Below, in pieces: positions 19,307 to 27,912 of a stretch of DNA of 64,000 bases. Position 1 is the first letter of the stretch. Every line of letters starts with the position of its first letter. A program made the position numbers and the translations under genes. The DNA is from Stutzerimonas stutzeri (lineage in GTDB: Bacteria; Pseudomonadota; Gammaproteobacteria; Pseudomonadales; Pseudomonadaceae): NCBI RefSeq assembly GCF_002890915.1, contig NZ_POUT01000010.1, positions 96,218 through 160,217 on the forward strand. The letters are read 5' to 3'. Below the pieces are notes generated by a model that saw nothing but the letters and a program-made list of their open reading frames with translations, had not been told where the DNA came from and did not search any database.

Positions 19307-20020
19307 ATGCACGACGACCTGCCCAATATCGACCCCGAGCTGCTCGATCTGCCCACCCTGGAGCAACTTGGCTTGCCGCCCCAGCCGGAACACAAGCCAC
19401 GTATCCTGCTGCTCTATGGCTCGAATCGCGAGCGCTCCTACAGTCGTTTGCTGGTGCAGGAAGCCGCGCGCCTGTTGCAGCGCTTCGGCGCAGAGACACG
19501 CATCTTCGATCCCTCGGGGCTACCGTTGCCGGACGATGCGCCGGTCAGCCATCCCAAGGTCCAGGAGCTGCGCGAGCTGATGCAGTGGTCGGAAGGGCAG
19601 GTGTGGTGTTCGCCGGAACGCCACGGTGCCATGAGCGCAGTGCTCAAGGCACAGATCGACTGGGTGCCGCTGGCCGTAGGAGCGGTGCGCCCGACCCAGG
19701 GCAAGACGCTGGCGCTCATGCAGGTCAGCGGTGGCTCGCAATCGTTCAACGCCCTGAACCAGATGCGCGTACTGGGGCGCTGGATGCGCATGATCACCAT
19801 CCCCAACCAGTCTTCGGTGGCCAAGGCCTACCTGGAGTTCGAGGACGACGGTCGTATGAAACCCTCGTCCTATTACGATCGCGTAGTGGACGTGATGGAG
19901 GAACTGTTCAAGTTCACCCTGCTGGTACGCGGTCGCACCGACTATCTGGTCGACCGCTACTCGGAGCGCAAGGAGTCGGCCGCAGCGTTGTCCGAGCGCG
20001 TCAACCAACGCTCCATCTGA
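19307..20020 (+). CDS. arsH: ArsH NADPH-dependent FMN oxidoreductase
   Basis: A 237-residue flavoprotein with the flavodoxin-like FMN loop LLYGSNRERSYSRLL and the ArsH segment SPERHGAMSAVLKAQIDW. ArsH proteins oxidise trivalent organoarsenicals or act as FMN/quinone reductases in arsenic resistance. The ATG at 19307 gives the usual start LPNIDPELLDLP; a TTG ten codons upstream is an alternative. It follows arsR by 66 bp and precedes the phosphatase gene by 16 bp, in one operon. Confidence 0.9.
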   Translation: MHDDLPNIDPELLDLPTLEQLGLPPQPEHKPRILLLYGSNRERSYSRLLVQEAARLLQRFGAETRIFDPSGLPLPDDAPVSHPKVQELRELMQWSEGQVWCSPERHGAMSAVLKAQIDWVPLAVGAVRPTQGKTLALMQVSGGSQSFNALNQMRVLGRWMRMITIPNQSSVAKAYLEFEDDGRMKPSSYYDRVVDVMEELFKFTLLVRGRTDYLVDRYSERKESAAALSERVNQRSI

Positions 20021-20036
20021 TCTACAGGAAATAGTC

Positions 20037-20531
20037 ATGCCCCAGCATCCCTATGACATTCTCGACGTCCCCGGCGGCGGCCGTCTGATCTTCACGCCAT
20101 GCCCCGGTACGCGGGATACCCGCGTGGACGAGGCCCTGGATACCTTGCAGGCCGCCGGTGCCGATGCGCTGATCACGCTGATGCCCAGCGCTGAGCTGGC
20201 CCGCAATGGCGCCACGCAACTGCCGCAACTCTGTGCTGCGCGTGGCCTGGAGTGGATTCACCTGCCGGTAGCCGACGAGCAGGTGCCATCGGCGGACTTC
20301 GATAGCGCCTGGGCAGGTGCCCGCGTGCGCATCGTCGAATTGCTGAGCAGCGGGCGCAGCCTCGCCATTCATTGCAAAGGCGGTTCCGGTCGCACCGGGC
20401 TGATTGCGGCTCGAATCCTGATCGGGCGCGGCGTGCCGCGCCAGGACGCCATCGCCGCCGTGCAGGCCTTGCGGCCCAAGGCGATCCAGCACCCGGCCCA
20501 TGCCGGCTGGATCGAACGTTTCGGCGAATGA
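20037..20531 (+). CDS. CX5R (dual-specificity/CDKN3-like) protein phosphatase embedded in the ars operon
   Basis: A 164-residue protein with the Cys-phosphatase P-loop IHCKGGSGRTG (C113, R119) and a conserved upstream general-acid region (HLPVADEQVPSADFDS). The layout fits the CDKN3-like/dual-specificity phosphatases found in bacteria. Spacing of 16 bp after arsH and 10 bp before the YnfA-like gene puts it inside the ars operon. Its substrate is unknown; a link to arsenate ester handling or to another phosphate or arsenate compound is speculative. Confidence 0.75.
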   Translation: MPQHPYDILDVPGGGRLIFTPCPGTRDTRVDEALDTLQAAGADALITLMPSAELARNGATQLPQLCAARGLEWIHLPVADEQVPSADFDSAWAGARVRIVELLSSGRSLAIHCKGGSGRTGLIAARILIGRGVPRQDAIAAVQALRPKAIQHPAHAGWIERFGE

Positions 20532-20541
20532 CGAGGGGCGC

Positions 20542-20868
20542 ATGCTGAATACCCTTGTCCTGTTCGTGATCACCGCCGTCGCCGAGATCGTCGGCTGCTA
20601 TCTGCCCTACCTCTGGCTGAAACAGGGCAAGAGCATCTGGTTGCTGGTGCCGGCGGCCGTTTCTCTGGCGCTGTTCGCCTGGCTGCTGTCCCTGCACCCT
20701 ACGGCTGCCGGGCGGGTATATGCCGCCTATGGTGGCGTCTATGTCGGTGTGGCGTTGCTCTGGTTGTGGCTGGTCGATGGCGTTCGGCCTACCGGCTGGG
20801 ACCTGTTCGGCGGCGCCGTGGCGGTCCTGGGGATGGCGATCATCATGTTCGCCCCGCGAAATATCTGA
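20542..20868 (+). CDS. UPF0060 / YnfA-type small membrane protein
   Basis: A 108-residue protein with four membrane helices, starting MLNTLVLFVITAVAEIVGCY. This matches the YnfA/UPF0060 family, distant relatives of the small multidrug resistance transporters, with the conserved AEIVGCY at the first helix and AAYGGVYVGVALLWLWLVDG. The second half repeats a similar fold. It lies between the phosphatase and gapdh in the ars operon, so a transport role in metalloid resistance is plausible but unproven. Confidence 0.82.
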   Translation: MLNTLVLFVITAVAEIVGCYLPYLWLKQGKSIWLLVPAAVSLALFAWLLSLHPTAAGRVYAAYGGVYVGVALLWLWLVDGVRPTGWDLFGGAVAVLGMAIIMFAPRNI

Positions 20869-20893
20869 CTTCACCTATCTGAGCGAGTCTTGC

Positions 20894-21898
20894 ATGAGTA
20901 TCAAAGTTGGCATCAACGGCTTCGGCCGCATCGGACGGTTGGCCCTGCGCGCGGCCTGGGACTGGCCGGAGCTGGATTTCGTACGGGTCAACGACCCTGC
21001 CGGCGATGCGGCGACCCACGCCCATCTGCTGAATTTCGACTCCGTGCACGGCCGCTGGCAGCATGAAGCCGGTGCCGACGCCGATTGCCTGGTGATCAAC
21101 GGCCAGCGGGTGAAGGTCACCGCCAACAAGGCGATCGCCGACAGCGACTGGTCCGGCTGCGACGTGGTCATCGAGGCCAGCGGCAAGATGAAGAGCGTCG
21201 CCGTGCTGCAGGCGTATCTGGAACAGGGCGTGAAGCGCGTGGTGGTCAGCGCGCCGGTGAAGGAGCCGGGAGCGCTCAACGTGGTGATGGGCGTGAACGA
21301 CGGGCTCTACGACCCGCTCCGGCACCGCATCGTCACCGCCGCGTCCTGTACCACCAACTGCCTGGCTCCGCTGGTGAAGGTGATCCATGAGCATCTCGGT
21401 ATCCGCCATGGCTCGATCACCACCATCCACGACCTGACCAACACCCAGAGCATCCTCGACCAGCCGCACAAGGACCTGCGCCGGGCACGGGCCTCGGGCA
21501 TGAGCCTGATTCCGACCACCACCGGCTCGGCCACCGCCATCGCGGAAATCTTCCCCGAACTGCGCGGCAAGCTGAACGGCCATGCGGTGCGCATACCGTT
21601 GGCCAACGCCTCGCTGACCGACTGCGTGTTCGAAGTCGAGCGCGCCACCGGCGTGGAGGAGGTGAACCGCTTGCTCAAGGCGGCGGCCGACGGCGAACTC
21701 AAGGGCATCCTCGGCTACGAGGAGCGCCCGCTGGTGTCCATCGACTATCGCAGCGACCCGCGCTCGTCGATCGTCGACGCGCTGTCGACCATGGTGGTCA
21801 ATGGTACCCAGGTGAAGATTTATGCCTGGTACGACAACGAATGGGGCTACGCCAATCGCACGGTGGAGCTGGCGCGCAAGGTGGGACTGGCTGGCTGA
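20894..21898 (+). CDS. Glyceraldehyde-3-phosphate dehydrogenase of the ArsJ arsenate-resistance pair
   Basis: A 334-residue NAD-dependent GAPDH. The Rossmann start is VGINGFGRIGRLALRA and the catalytic Cys is C152 in SCTTNCLAPL. In ars operons such a GAPDH uses arsenate instead of phosphate to make 1-arseno-3-phosphoglycerate, which the neighbouring ArsJ exports. The pairing with arsJ (88 bp downstream) is the basis for that role; glycolytic activity cannot be excluded from sequence alone. Start ATG at 20894, 25 bp after the YnfA-like gene. Confidence 0.9.
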   Translation: MSIKVGINGFGRIGRLALRAAWDWPELDFVRVNDPAGDAATHAHLLNFDSVHGRWQHEAGADADCLVINGQRVKVTANKAIADSDWSGCDVVIEASGKMKSVAVLQAYLEQGVKRVVVSAPVKEPGALNVVMGVNDGLYDPLRHRIVTAASCTTNCLAPLVKVIHEHLGIRHGSITTIHDLTNTQSILDQPHKDLRRARASGMSLIPTTTGSATAIAEIFPELRGKLNGHAVRIPLANASLTDCVFEVERATGVEEVNRLLKAAADGELKGILGYEERPLVSIDYRSDPRSSIVDALSTMVVNGTQVKIYAWYDNEWGYANRTVELARKVGLAG

Positions 21899-21986
21899 AC
21901 CAGCGGCGATCTGCTCGATACCCGGCCCGTGCGGGAGATCACCGCGCGAGTCTCCCGCCCCATGGCCCAGGCAACCGGAATCCCTC

Positions 21987-23201
21987 ATGCAAGCCCTTGC
22001 CCGACTCTCCCCCGAGGTGCGCCAGTACCTGATCGTCACCGGTAACTACTGGGCCTTCACGCTGACCGACGGCGCCCTGCGCATGCTGGTCGTGCTGCAT
22101 TTCCACACGCTGGGCTATACGCCGCTGCAAATCGCCGCGCTGTTCCTGTTCTATGAAATCTTCGGGGTGGTCACCAATCTGATCGGGGGCTACCTGGGCG
22201 CCCGCCTGGGGCTCAACCGGACGATGAACATCGGCCTGGCGCTGCAGGTGTTCGCCCTGCTGATGCTCACCGTACCGGCCGCCTGGCTGACCGTGCCCTG
22301 GGTCATGGGCACGCAGGCGCTGTCCGGCATCGCCAAGGACCTGAACAAGATGTCGGCGAAGAGTTCGATCAAGCTACTGGTTCCCGGCAGCGAGCAGGGC
22401 ACCTTGTACCGCTGGGTGGCGATTCTCACGGGCTCGAAGAATGCGCTCAAGGGTGTCGGCTTCTTCCTCGGTGGCGCGTTGCTGGCGCTGCTCGGCTTCA
22501 CCGGCGCGGTGCTGGCGATGGCGTGCGTGCTGGCGCTGATCTGGCTGGGTAGCCTGGTCTTGCTGAAGAAGGATCTCGGCAAAGCCAAGGCCAAGCCCAG
22601 GTTCAAGGACATCCTGTCCAAGAGCCGGGCGGTCAATATTCTTTCCGCGGCCCGGCTGTTCCTCTTCGGCGCCCGCGATGTGTGGTTCGTCGTTGCCTTG
22701 CCGGTGTATCTGAGTACGGCCTTCGGCTGGAGCTTCTGGCAGGTTGGCGGCTTTCTCGCCTGTTGGATCATCGGCTATGGCATCGTTCAGTCGCTGGCAC
22801 CTGCGATCACCGGCAAGAGGCGTGGCCACGTGCCCGACGGCCGTGTCGCATTCGTCTGGGCCGCCATGCTGGCGGGGTTGCCGGCCGTGATCGCCATGGG
22901 CCTGGCCAGCGAGTTGTCGCCGGCGCTGGTCCTGCTGGGGGGGCTGCTGTTGTTCGGCGCGCTGTTCGCGGTCAATTCCTCGCTGCACAGCTACCTCATC
23001 GTCAGCTATGCCAAGGAAGACGGGGTTTCGCTGGATGTGGGCTTCTACTACATGTCCAACGCACTGGGCCGCTTGCTCGGTACCTTGCTGTCAGGCTGGG
23101 TCTTCCAGGCCCATGGCCTGCAGGCCTGCCTCTGGGTCTCGGCGAGCTTCGTGGTCGTGGCGGCGCTGATTTCGCTGGGCTTGCCGCGGCACGCAAGCTG
23201 A
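21987..23201 (+). CDS. arsJ: ArsJ organoarsenical efflux permease (MFS)
   Basis: A 404-residue major facilitator with about 12 helices, beginning LSPEVRQYLIVTGNYWAFTL, with the ArsJ-like loop GIAKDLNKMSAKSSIKLL. It exports 1-arseno-3-phosphoglycerate made by the adjacent GAPDH, conferring arsenate resistance without reduction. The ATG at 21987 is chosen over an in-frame upstream start lying within gapdh. Last gene of the ars operon; GC-rich inverted sequence follows at about 23220-23245. Confidence 0.9.
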   Translation: MQALARLSPEVRQYLIVTGNYWAFTLTDGALRMLVVLHFHTLGYTPLQIAALFLFYEIFGVVTNLIGGYLGARLGLNRTMNIGLALQVFALLMLTVPAAWLTVPWVMGTQALSGIAKDLNKMSAKSSIKLLVPGSEQGTLYRWVAILTGSKNALKGVGFFLGGALLALLGFTGAVLAMACVLALIWLGSLVLLKKDLGKAKAKPRFKDILSKSRAVNILSAARLFLFGARDVWFVVALPVYLSTAFGWSFWQVGGFLACWIIGYGIVQSLAPAITGKRRGHVPDGRVAFVWAAMLAGLPAVIAMGLASELSPALVLLGGLLLFGALFAVNSSLHSYLIVSYAKEDGVSLDVGFYYMSNALGRLLGTLLSGWVFQAHGLQACLWVSASFVVVAALISLGLPRHAS

Positions 23202-23376
23202 GGGTTCCGCATTGCAATTGTTGGGCTTCGCTGCGCTCAGCGCCAATCGTCGATGCGATCGGCTCGATCATCTGCCCCGGATGCTCTGAAAAGCCCCTGT
23301 AACAGTCGCTGGCGCATGCTACTTGCAACGGATGTCCGAGTGGAACGGATGCCCACGATGAGGCAAGGGGGTTCTG

Positions 23377-23571
23377 ATGAGCAAGCGATCACTAGAGGAT
23401 CTGGTCAAGAAATCGGAAATCGGCACTATCCAGGCGCAGGCCCATTGGCGCGGCCGGCAACAGGCCGGCGCCGCGGGCAAGTCGCCGAATGCCCTGGCCC
23501 TGGCGCGACGGGCTGCTCCGGACATGACGATGTGCGGCACGGCTGGCCGATCCGCTGTCGAGCGAATCTGA
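23377..23571 (+). CDS. Small hypothetical protein (possible remnant)
   Basis: A 64-residue frame starting MSKRSLEDLVKKSEIG, with AGGGGG upstream of the ATG. The first half looks like a real basic helical peptide; the second half (after about residue 45) is less convincing. No family is recognised. It lies between arsJ and the tRNA-Leu 3' end, a common place for the decayed edge of an integrated element. Could be non-coding. The rest of 23202-23672 holds nothing else I can support. Confidence 0.3.
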   Translation: MSKRSLEDLVKKSEIGTIQAQAHWRGRQQAGAAGKSPNALALARRAAPDMTMCGTAGRSAVERI

Positions 23572-23672
23572 TTTCGCATCGTACAAACGAGCGGTCTTGT
23601 GTGCAGCTGCCGAGTCGTCCAGCTGTATTGGGATGGGCAAAGGCGAGGGGCGAGGCTCCAGTGAGCCATCAT

Positions 23673-23759
23673 TGGTGCCCGGAGCGGGGGTCGAACCCGC
23701 ATACCCTTTCGGATGAGGGATTTTAAGTCCCTTGCGTATACCAATTTCGCCATCCGGGC
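23673..23759 (-). tRNA. tRNA-Leu (anticodon TAA)
   Basis: An 87-nt class II tRNA. On the reverse strand it begins GCCCGGATGGCGAAATTGG. The anticodon stem-loop GGGACTTAAAATCCC gives anticodon TAA. A long variable arm and the T-arm GGTTCGACCCC follow, ending in encoded CCA at 23673. The 3' end points toward the ars block. Confidence 0.95.
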
Positions 23760-23863
23760 ATGATGCTTGTGCGTTGCTGATTGAGGAAATCAGCGGCGCA
23801 GGACTATAACCAGCCTCCGTGGCCCGCGCAACCAGAACGGCGAGCGCCATGCTCGGGCATCGA

Positions 23864-26143
23864 TCAGGTGCCCGTATCGGCGTCCAGCTTCCACCAGCCC
23901 GGCAGCAGACGCCGTACCTGTGGGCGACCGAAACGGTCGTCGATCAGGTGCACGGTGCCTTCGTCGTCGCGGGTGCGGATCACGCGTCCCGCGGCTTGCA
24001 CGACCTTCTGCAAACCGGGGTAGAGATAGGTGTAGTCGTAGCCATGCCCCCGGCCGAACAAGGCTTCGAGGCGCGACTTGAACTGCTCGTTGACCGGGTT
24101 GACCTGGGGCAACCCGAGGGTGGCGATGAACGCACCGATCAGGCGCCGCCCCGGTAGGTCGATGCCCTCGGCGAACGCACCGCCGAGCACGGCGAAGCCA
24201 ATGCCCTGGCTGTTGCTGGTGAAGCGGGCGAGAAAGGCGTCGCGGGCGTCCTCCTGCATACCTCGGGTCTGCTCCCAGAACGGGATGTCGGGATGGCGGC
24301 TGCCGAGCAGGGCGGTGACCTGTTGCAGGTACTCGAAGCTGCTGAAGAAGGCCAGGTAGTTGCCGGGACGTTCGCGGTACTGGCGGGCGATCAGCTCGAC
24401 GATGGGCGCCAGCGATGCCGCGCGGTCCTGATAGCGGGTGGACACGTGGCTGGCCAGGTGAACCCGCAATTGTTCGCTGCGAAAAGGCGATTCGACGTCC
24501 AGCCACACGCTCGCGGGCGGCAGGCCGAGGGTGTCGGCGTAGAAGCGCCGCGGGCCCAGGGTGGCGGAAAACAGCACGCAGGAGCGCGCCAGCGCCAGTC
24601 GCGGGGCGAGAAACGGCGCCGGGACGACATTGCGCAGGGTCAGCCGTGACAGCTTGTTCCCGTTGCCCGACGGGCTCGGCAGCAGGCTGCAGTCGAACAG
24701 CGAGTGCTCGCCGAACAGCTCGGCCACGCGGCAGAAGTGCATGGCATCGAAATAGGCGCGCTGCAGGTCCGGATCGAGGCCGCCGGGGTTTTCCCCCAGG
24801 TAGTCGGTGATGGCGCCGACGGCCTGTTGCAGCGCGGCGAGCAGCTTGAAGGGCAGCTCGGGCAGCACCTGGTAGGCCTGCAGCTGGTCGCGGTGCACTT
24901 CGTTCCAGGAGCGCTGAATGCGTGACAGTGCATTCTTCAGTTGTGCTGGAGCTTTTCGCCGTAACCCCTTGAAAATCTTTTTGTCAAGCTCCGCGCTATA
25001 CATGCCGCGGCCGCGCTCCAGCAGGTTGTGCGCCTCGTCCACCAGCACACCGACACGCCATTCATTGCTCAATGTCAGGCCATGGAGCAGGGCGCCGAGA
25101 TCGAAATAGTAGTTGTAGTCGCCCACCACCACGTCGGCCCAGCGCGCCAGTTCCTGGGCGAGGTAGTAGGGGCAGACCCGGTGGGCGAGGGCGACGTCGC
25201 GCAGGGCCGGCTGGTCCAGCAACGGATGTTTCAGCGCGGCGGCGCGGGCCGTCGGCAGGCGATCGTAGAAGCCCTTCGCCAACGGGCAGGCCTCGCCATG
25301 GCAGGCCTTGTCCGGATGCTCGCAGGATTTTTCCCGCGCGATGAGTTCCAGCACGCGCAGCGTCGTCGCGCCGTGGCGTTGCAGGGTTTCCAGAGCATCC
25401 AGGGCCAGGCGTCGGCCGGAGGTCTTCGCGGCGAGGAAGAACAGCTTGTCCAGCCGCTGGCCGGGGAAGGCCTTGAGCTGCGGGAACAGCGTGGCGAGCG
25501 TCTTGCCGATGCCGGTCGGCGCCTGGGCCATCAGCGTGGTGCCGGTACAGGCGGCCTTGTACACCGCCTCGGCCAGTTGCCGCTGGCCGCTGCGAAAATC
25601 CGCATGGGGGAAGCGTAGTGCGCGCAGCGCCTGGTCGCGCTCGGCACGGTGCGCGAGCTCCTGCTCGGCCCAGGCGACGAAGCGTTGGCACAGGCTCTTG
25701 AAGAAATCGCGCAGGGCATCGGCGGTGTGGTGTTCGACGAGCAGGGTTTCCTTGTGGCTGACCACGTCGAAATACACCAGCGCCAGCTCGATTTCGTCGA
25801 GGCCGCGCGATTGGCACAGCAGCCAGCCGTATACCCTGGCCTGGGCCCAGTGCAACTGCCGATGGTTGGCTGGCTGGCGTTCGAGATCGCCGCGGAAGGT
25901 CTTGATCTCCTCCAGGCGGTTGCGCCGCGGATCGTAGCCGTCGGCACGGCCGCGCACCGTTAACTGCCGGTACTGGCCTTCCAGCGCCACCTCGCGCTCG
26001 TAGCCCGTGCCGCGCCGGGCGGTGACCTGTGCGTGGCCGGCGATGCCTTCCTGTGCGGTCGGCGAAGGGGTGAAGCGCAGGTCCAGGTCGCCGACCTTGG
26101 CGGTGAACTCGCAGAGCGCCCGCACCGCCACGCGATAGCTCAC
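23864..26143 (-). CDS. XPD/DinG-like superfamily 2 DNA helicase with FeS-type Cys cluster
   Basis: A 759-residue helicase starting at a GTG (VSYRVAVRALCEF) that overlaps the upstream nuclease stop by 4 bp. The N-terminal 150 residues look like a PD-(D/E)XK/Cas4-like nuclease-type domain (RADGYDPRRNRLEEIKTFRG). The helicase core follows, with Walker A APTGIGKT, four Cys in CEHPDKACHGEACPLAKG plus VCPYY typical of XPD iron-sulphur domains, and DEAH motif VLVDEAHNLLERG. The C-terminal motif VI reads QAAGRVIRTRDDEG. It probably unwinds branched or damaged DNA with the coupled FAN1 nuclease. Confidence 0.88.
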   Translation of the reverse strand: MSYRVAVRALCEFTAKVGDLDLRFTPSPTAQEGIAGHAQVTARRGTGYEREVALEGQYRQLTVRGRADGYDPRRNRLEEIKTFRGDLERQPANHRQLHWAQARVYGWLLCQSRGLDEIELALVYFDVVSHKETLLVEHHTADALRDFFKSLCQRFVAWAEQELAHRAERDQALRALRFPHADFRSGQRQLAEAVYKAACTGTTLMAQAPTGIGKTLATLFPQLKAFPGQRLDKLFFLAAKTSGRRLALDALETLQRHGATTLRVLELIAREKSCEHPDKACHGEACPLAKGFYDRLPTARAAALKHPLLDQPALRDVALAHRVCPYYLAQELARWADVVVGDYNYYFDLGALLHGLTLSNEWRVGVLVDEAHNLLERGRGMYSAELDKKIFKGLRRKAPAQLKNALSRIQRSWNEVHRDQLQAYQVLPELPFKLLAALQQAVGAITDYLGENPGGLDPDLQRAYFDAMHFCRVAELFGEHSLFDCSLLPSPSGNGNKLSRLTLRNVVPAPFLAPRLALARSCVLFSATLGPRRFYADTLGLPPASVWLDVESPFRSEQLRVHLASHVSTRYQDRAASLAPIVELIARQYRERPGNYLAFFSSFEYLQQVTALLGSRHPDIPFWEQTRGMQEDARDAFLARFTSNSQGIGFAVLGGAFAEGIDLPGRRLIGAFIATLGLPQVNPVNEQFKSRLEALFGRGHGYDYTYLYPGLQKVVQAAGRVIRTRDDEGTVHLIDDRFGRPQVRRLLPGWWKLDADTGT

Positions 26144-27774
26144 TGCGCCGCCTCCGCCCATTGCACGTAGCACACCGCGATGGGCAGGCCGTGCCGGTGG
26201 GCGTAGTCGATCCAGCGTTTCTGGTTGTCCTGCAGGCGGTCGCCTGGCCCCTTCACCTCGATCATCCGGTAGCGGCGCTCGTCCGGCCAGAACTGGATCA
26301 GGTCCGGCAGGCCGGAGCGATTGCCGCAGACGTCGGCAAGGATGCGCTGGAACATCAGTTTCAGGTGCGCGGCGGGCAGGCAGTCCAGCGCCCGCTGCAG
26401 CAGCTCTGCGTCGAGCAGGCCCCAGGCAACGAACGCGTTGTGGATGCCGAACTTGGTCTGGAAAGTGCGCAGGATACAGTCGCGATAGCCGTCGCCGTCC
26501 AGGCCGGCGAGGCAACGGGCGAACAGCTTGGCGCGCCGCCGATGGAAATCCGGCCGGTTCAGGTCCGCCGGCGCCCAGTGGAACGGATGGAAGAACGCGC
26601 CGGGCAGCGGGGCGAAGATCGCCTCCCAGCAGAGCAGGCCGAACAGCGAGCCGACCAGCGCATTCTCCACGTAGTACAACGGAGCCTGCGGCGTGGACAA
26701 ATGCTCGCACACGGCGAGCTCGACGCTGGCCGCACGGGGCAGGACGAGGTCGATACGCTCCGGCTCCACGCGGCGTTGGCGGGGCGCCTGCTGCCCCAGG
26801 GCACGTTGCAGCCGCGGCAGCATGCGTTCCAGTTGCTGCGCCTCATGCTCGCTTTCCGGCGCCGCCTGGGCTTGCCGAGCCAGTTCCAGGGCCGCTTCGG
26901 GCTGGCCGCAGCGCTCGAGCACGCGGATGGCCCGCTCCCGCGCACCGGGGTAGCGATTGGCTGCGTGCAGGCGCAAGGCCTCGGGTAGATCGCCGAGGCG
27001 TTCGAACTGCTGGGCGATGCGCAGCAGCAGTTTGCCGCGCCGGCTTTCCAGCCAGTCGTTGGCATAGGGGCGTTGGGGAATCTCCGCCAGCACCTCGGCA
27101 AGGTCGTCGCCGGCGTCGAAGCGCTCGCGGCAGCGCTGCAGCTGGAGGTAGGCGTCCAGATCGGCGCGACTGTGGAATGCACGCGAATCACTGCTGAACG
27201 GCACCTGTTCGTAGCGGTAGATCCCCAGGTCGGCCAGGACGAACTCGGACCAGTCCTGGTGGATGTTGCCGAAGAACATCAGGCGCAGGCGTTCGCACAG
27301 CGGATCGATGCCCAGGGCGAAGACCCTGTCGTCGAGCTGGGCACACCAATCCGCCAGAGAGCGGGCTTGCGAGTGATGCGGGAGCAGGCTCTCCAGCAAC
27401 TCGGATTTGCGCAGGCTGCCTGCTCCGGCAGCGCCGAATGCCTGCGCCAGTTCGCTCTTCTTCAGCAGGGCGAACAGTTGCTCCAGGGGCAGCTCGGGGT
27501 CGGGATCGAGCCAGCCCTGCTCGATCAGTGCCCGTGCGGCCCGATGAGGGCAGCCAATTTCCCGATAGAGCAGCTTGCTGGCGCGGAACAGCGTGCCCTT
27601 GCGCATGACCATGCGCACCAGCAGGGCACGCGATGCCTGCGGCAGCTGCGGAAAGCGGTCGAGGAAGGCACGCTCGCGCTCGTCCAGCAGGTCGCCGTGA
27701 TGCTGGCCGACCCAGCTCAGCACCTGCTGGAAGTTCTCGAGATAGTAAAAGGGGTTTTCCAGAGCCTGGCGCAT
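26140..27774 (-). CDS. FAN1-like structure-specific nuclease (VRR-NUC domain)
   Basis: A 544-residue protein whose N-terminal start (NPFYYLENFQQVLSWVGQHH) and SAP-like region (LAQAFGAAGAGSLRKSELLE) match bacterial FAN1, and whose C-terminus holds the VRR-NUC active site (RYRMIEVKGPGDRLQDNQ). Known bacterial and human FAN1 cleaves 5' flaps and acts on interstrand crosslinks. The helicase gene follows with a 4-bp GTGA overlap, implying joint translation and function. Length matches the Pseudomonas enzyme. Confidence 0.9.
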   Translation of the reverse strand: MRQALENPFYYLENFQQVLSWVGQHHGDLLDERERAFLDRFPQLPQASRALLVRMVMRKGTLFRASKLLYREIGCPHRAARALIEQGWLDPDPELPLEQLFALLKKSELAQAFGAAGAGSLRKSELLESLLPHHSQARSLADWCAQLDDRVFALGIDPLCERLRLMFFGNIHQDWSEFVLADLGIYRYEQVPFSSDSRAFHSRADLDAYLQLQRCRERFDAGDDLAEVLAEIPQRPYANDWLESRRGKLLLRIAQQFERLGDLPEALRLHAANRYPGARERAIRVLERCGQPEAALELARQAQAAPESEHEAQQLERMLPRLQRALGQQAPRQRRVEPERIDLVLPRAASVELAVCEHLSTPQAPLYYVENALVGSLFGLLCWEAIFAPLPGAFFHPFHWAPADLNRPDFHRRRAKLFARCLAGLDGDGYRDCILRTFQTKFGIHNAFVAWGLLDAELLQRALDCLPAAHLKLMFQRILADVCGNRSGLPDLIQFWPDERRYRMIEVKGPGDRLQDNQKRWIDYAHRHGLPIAVCYVQWAEAAQ

Positions 27775-27912
27775 CGCACGTCCGCTAGAACCCGGGCGTG
27801 GCGCCCGAACGAAGGCTGGCTATTTATACAGTTACTGAGCGCCTTGGCAATCCCTGCGCGATCAGCGGAACGGCAAGACGAGGCCGGCTGCGGACCGGCC
27901 CCGTGCGCGCTG

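Noticed and set aside
24415..26988. Several forward-strand frames inside the helicase and FAN1 genes
   Set aside because: Antisense shadows; translation is compositionally biased and lacks motifs.
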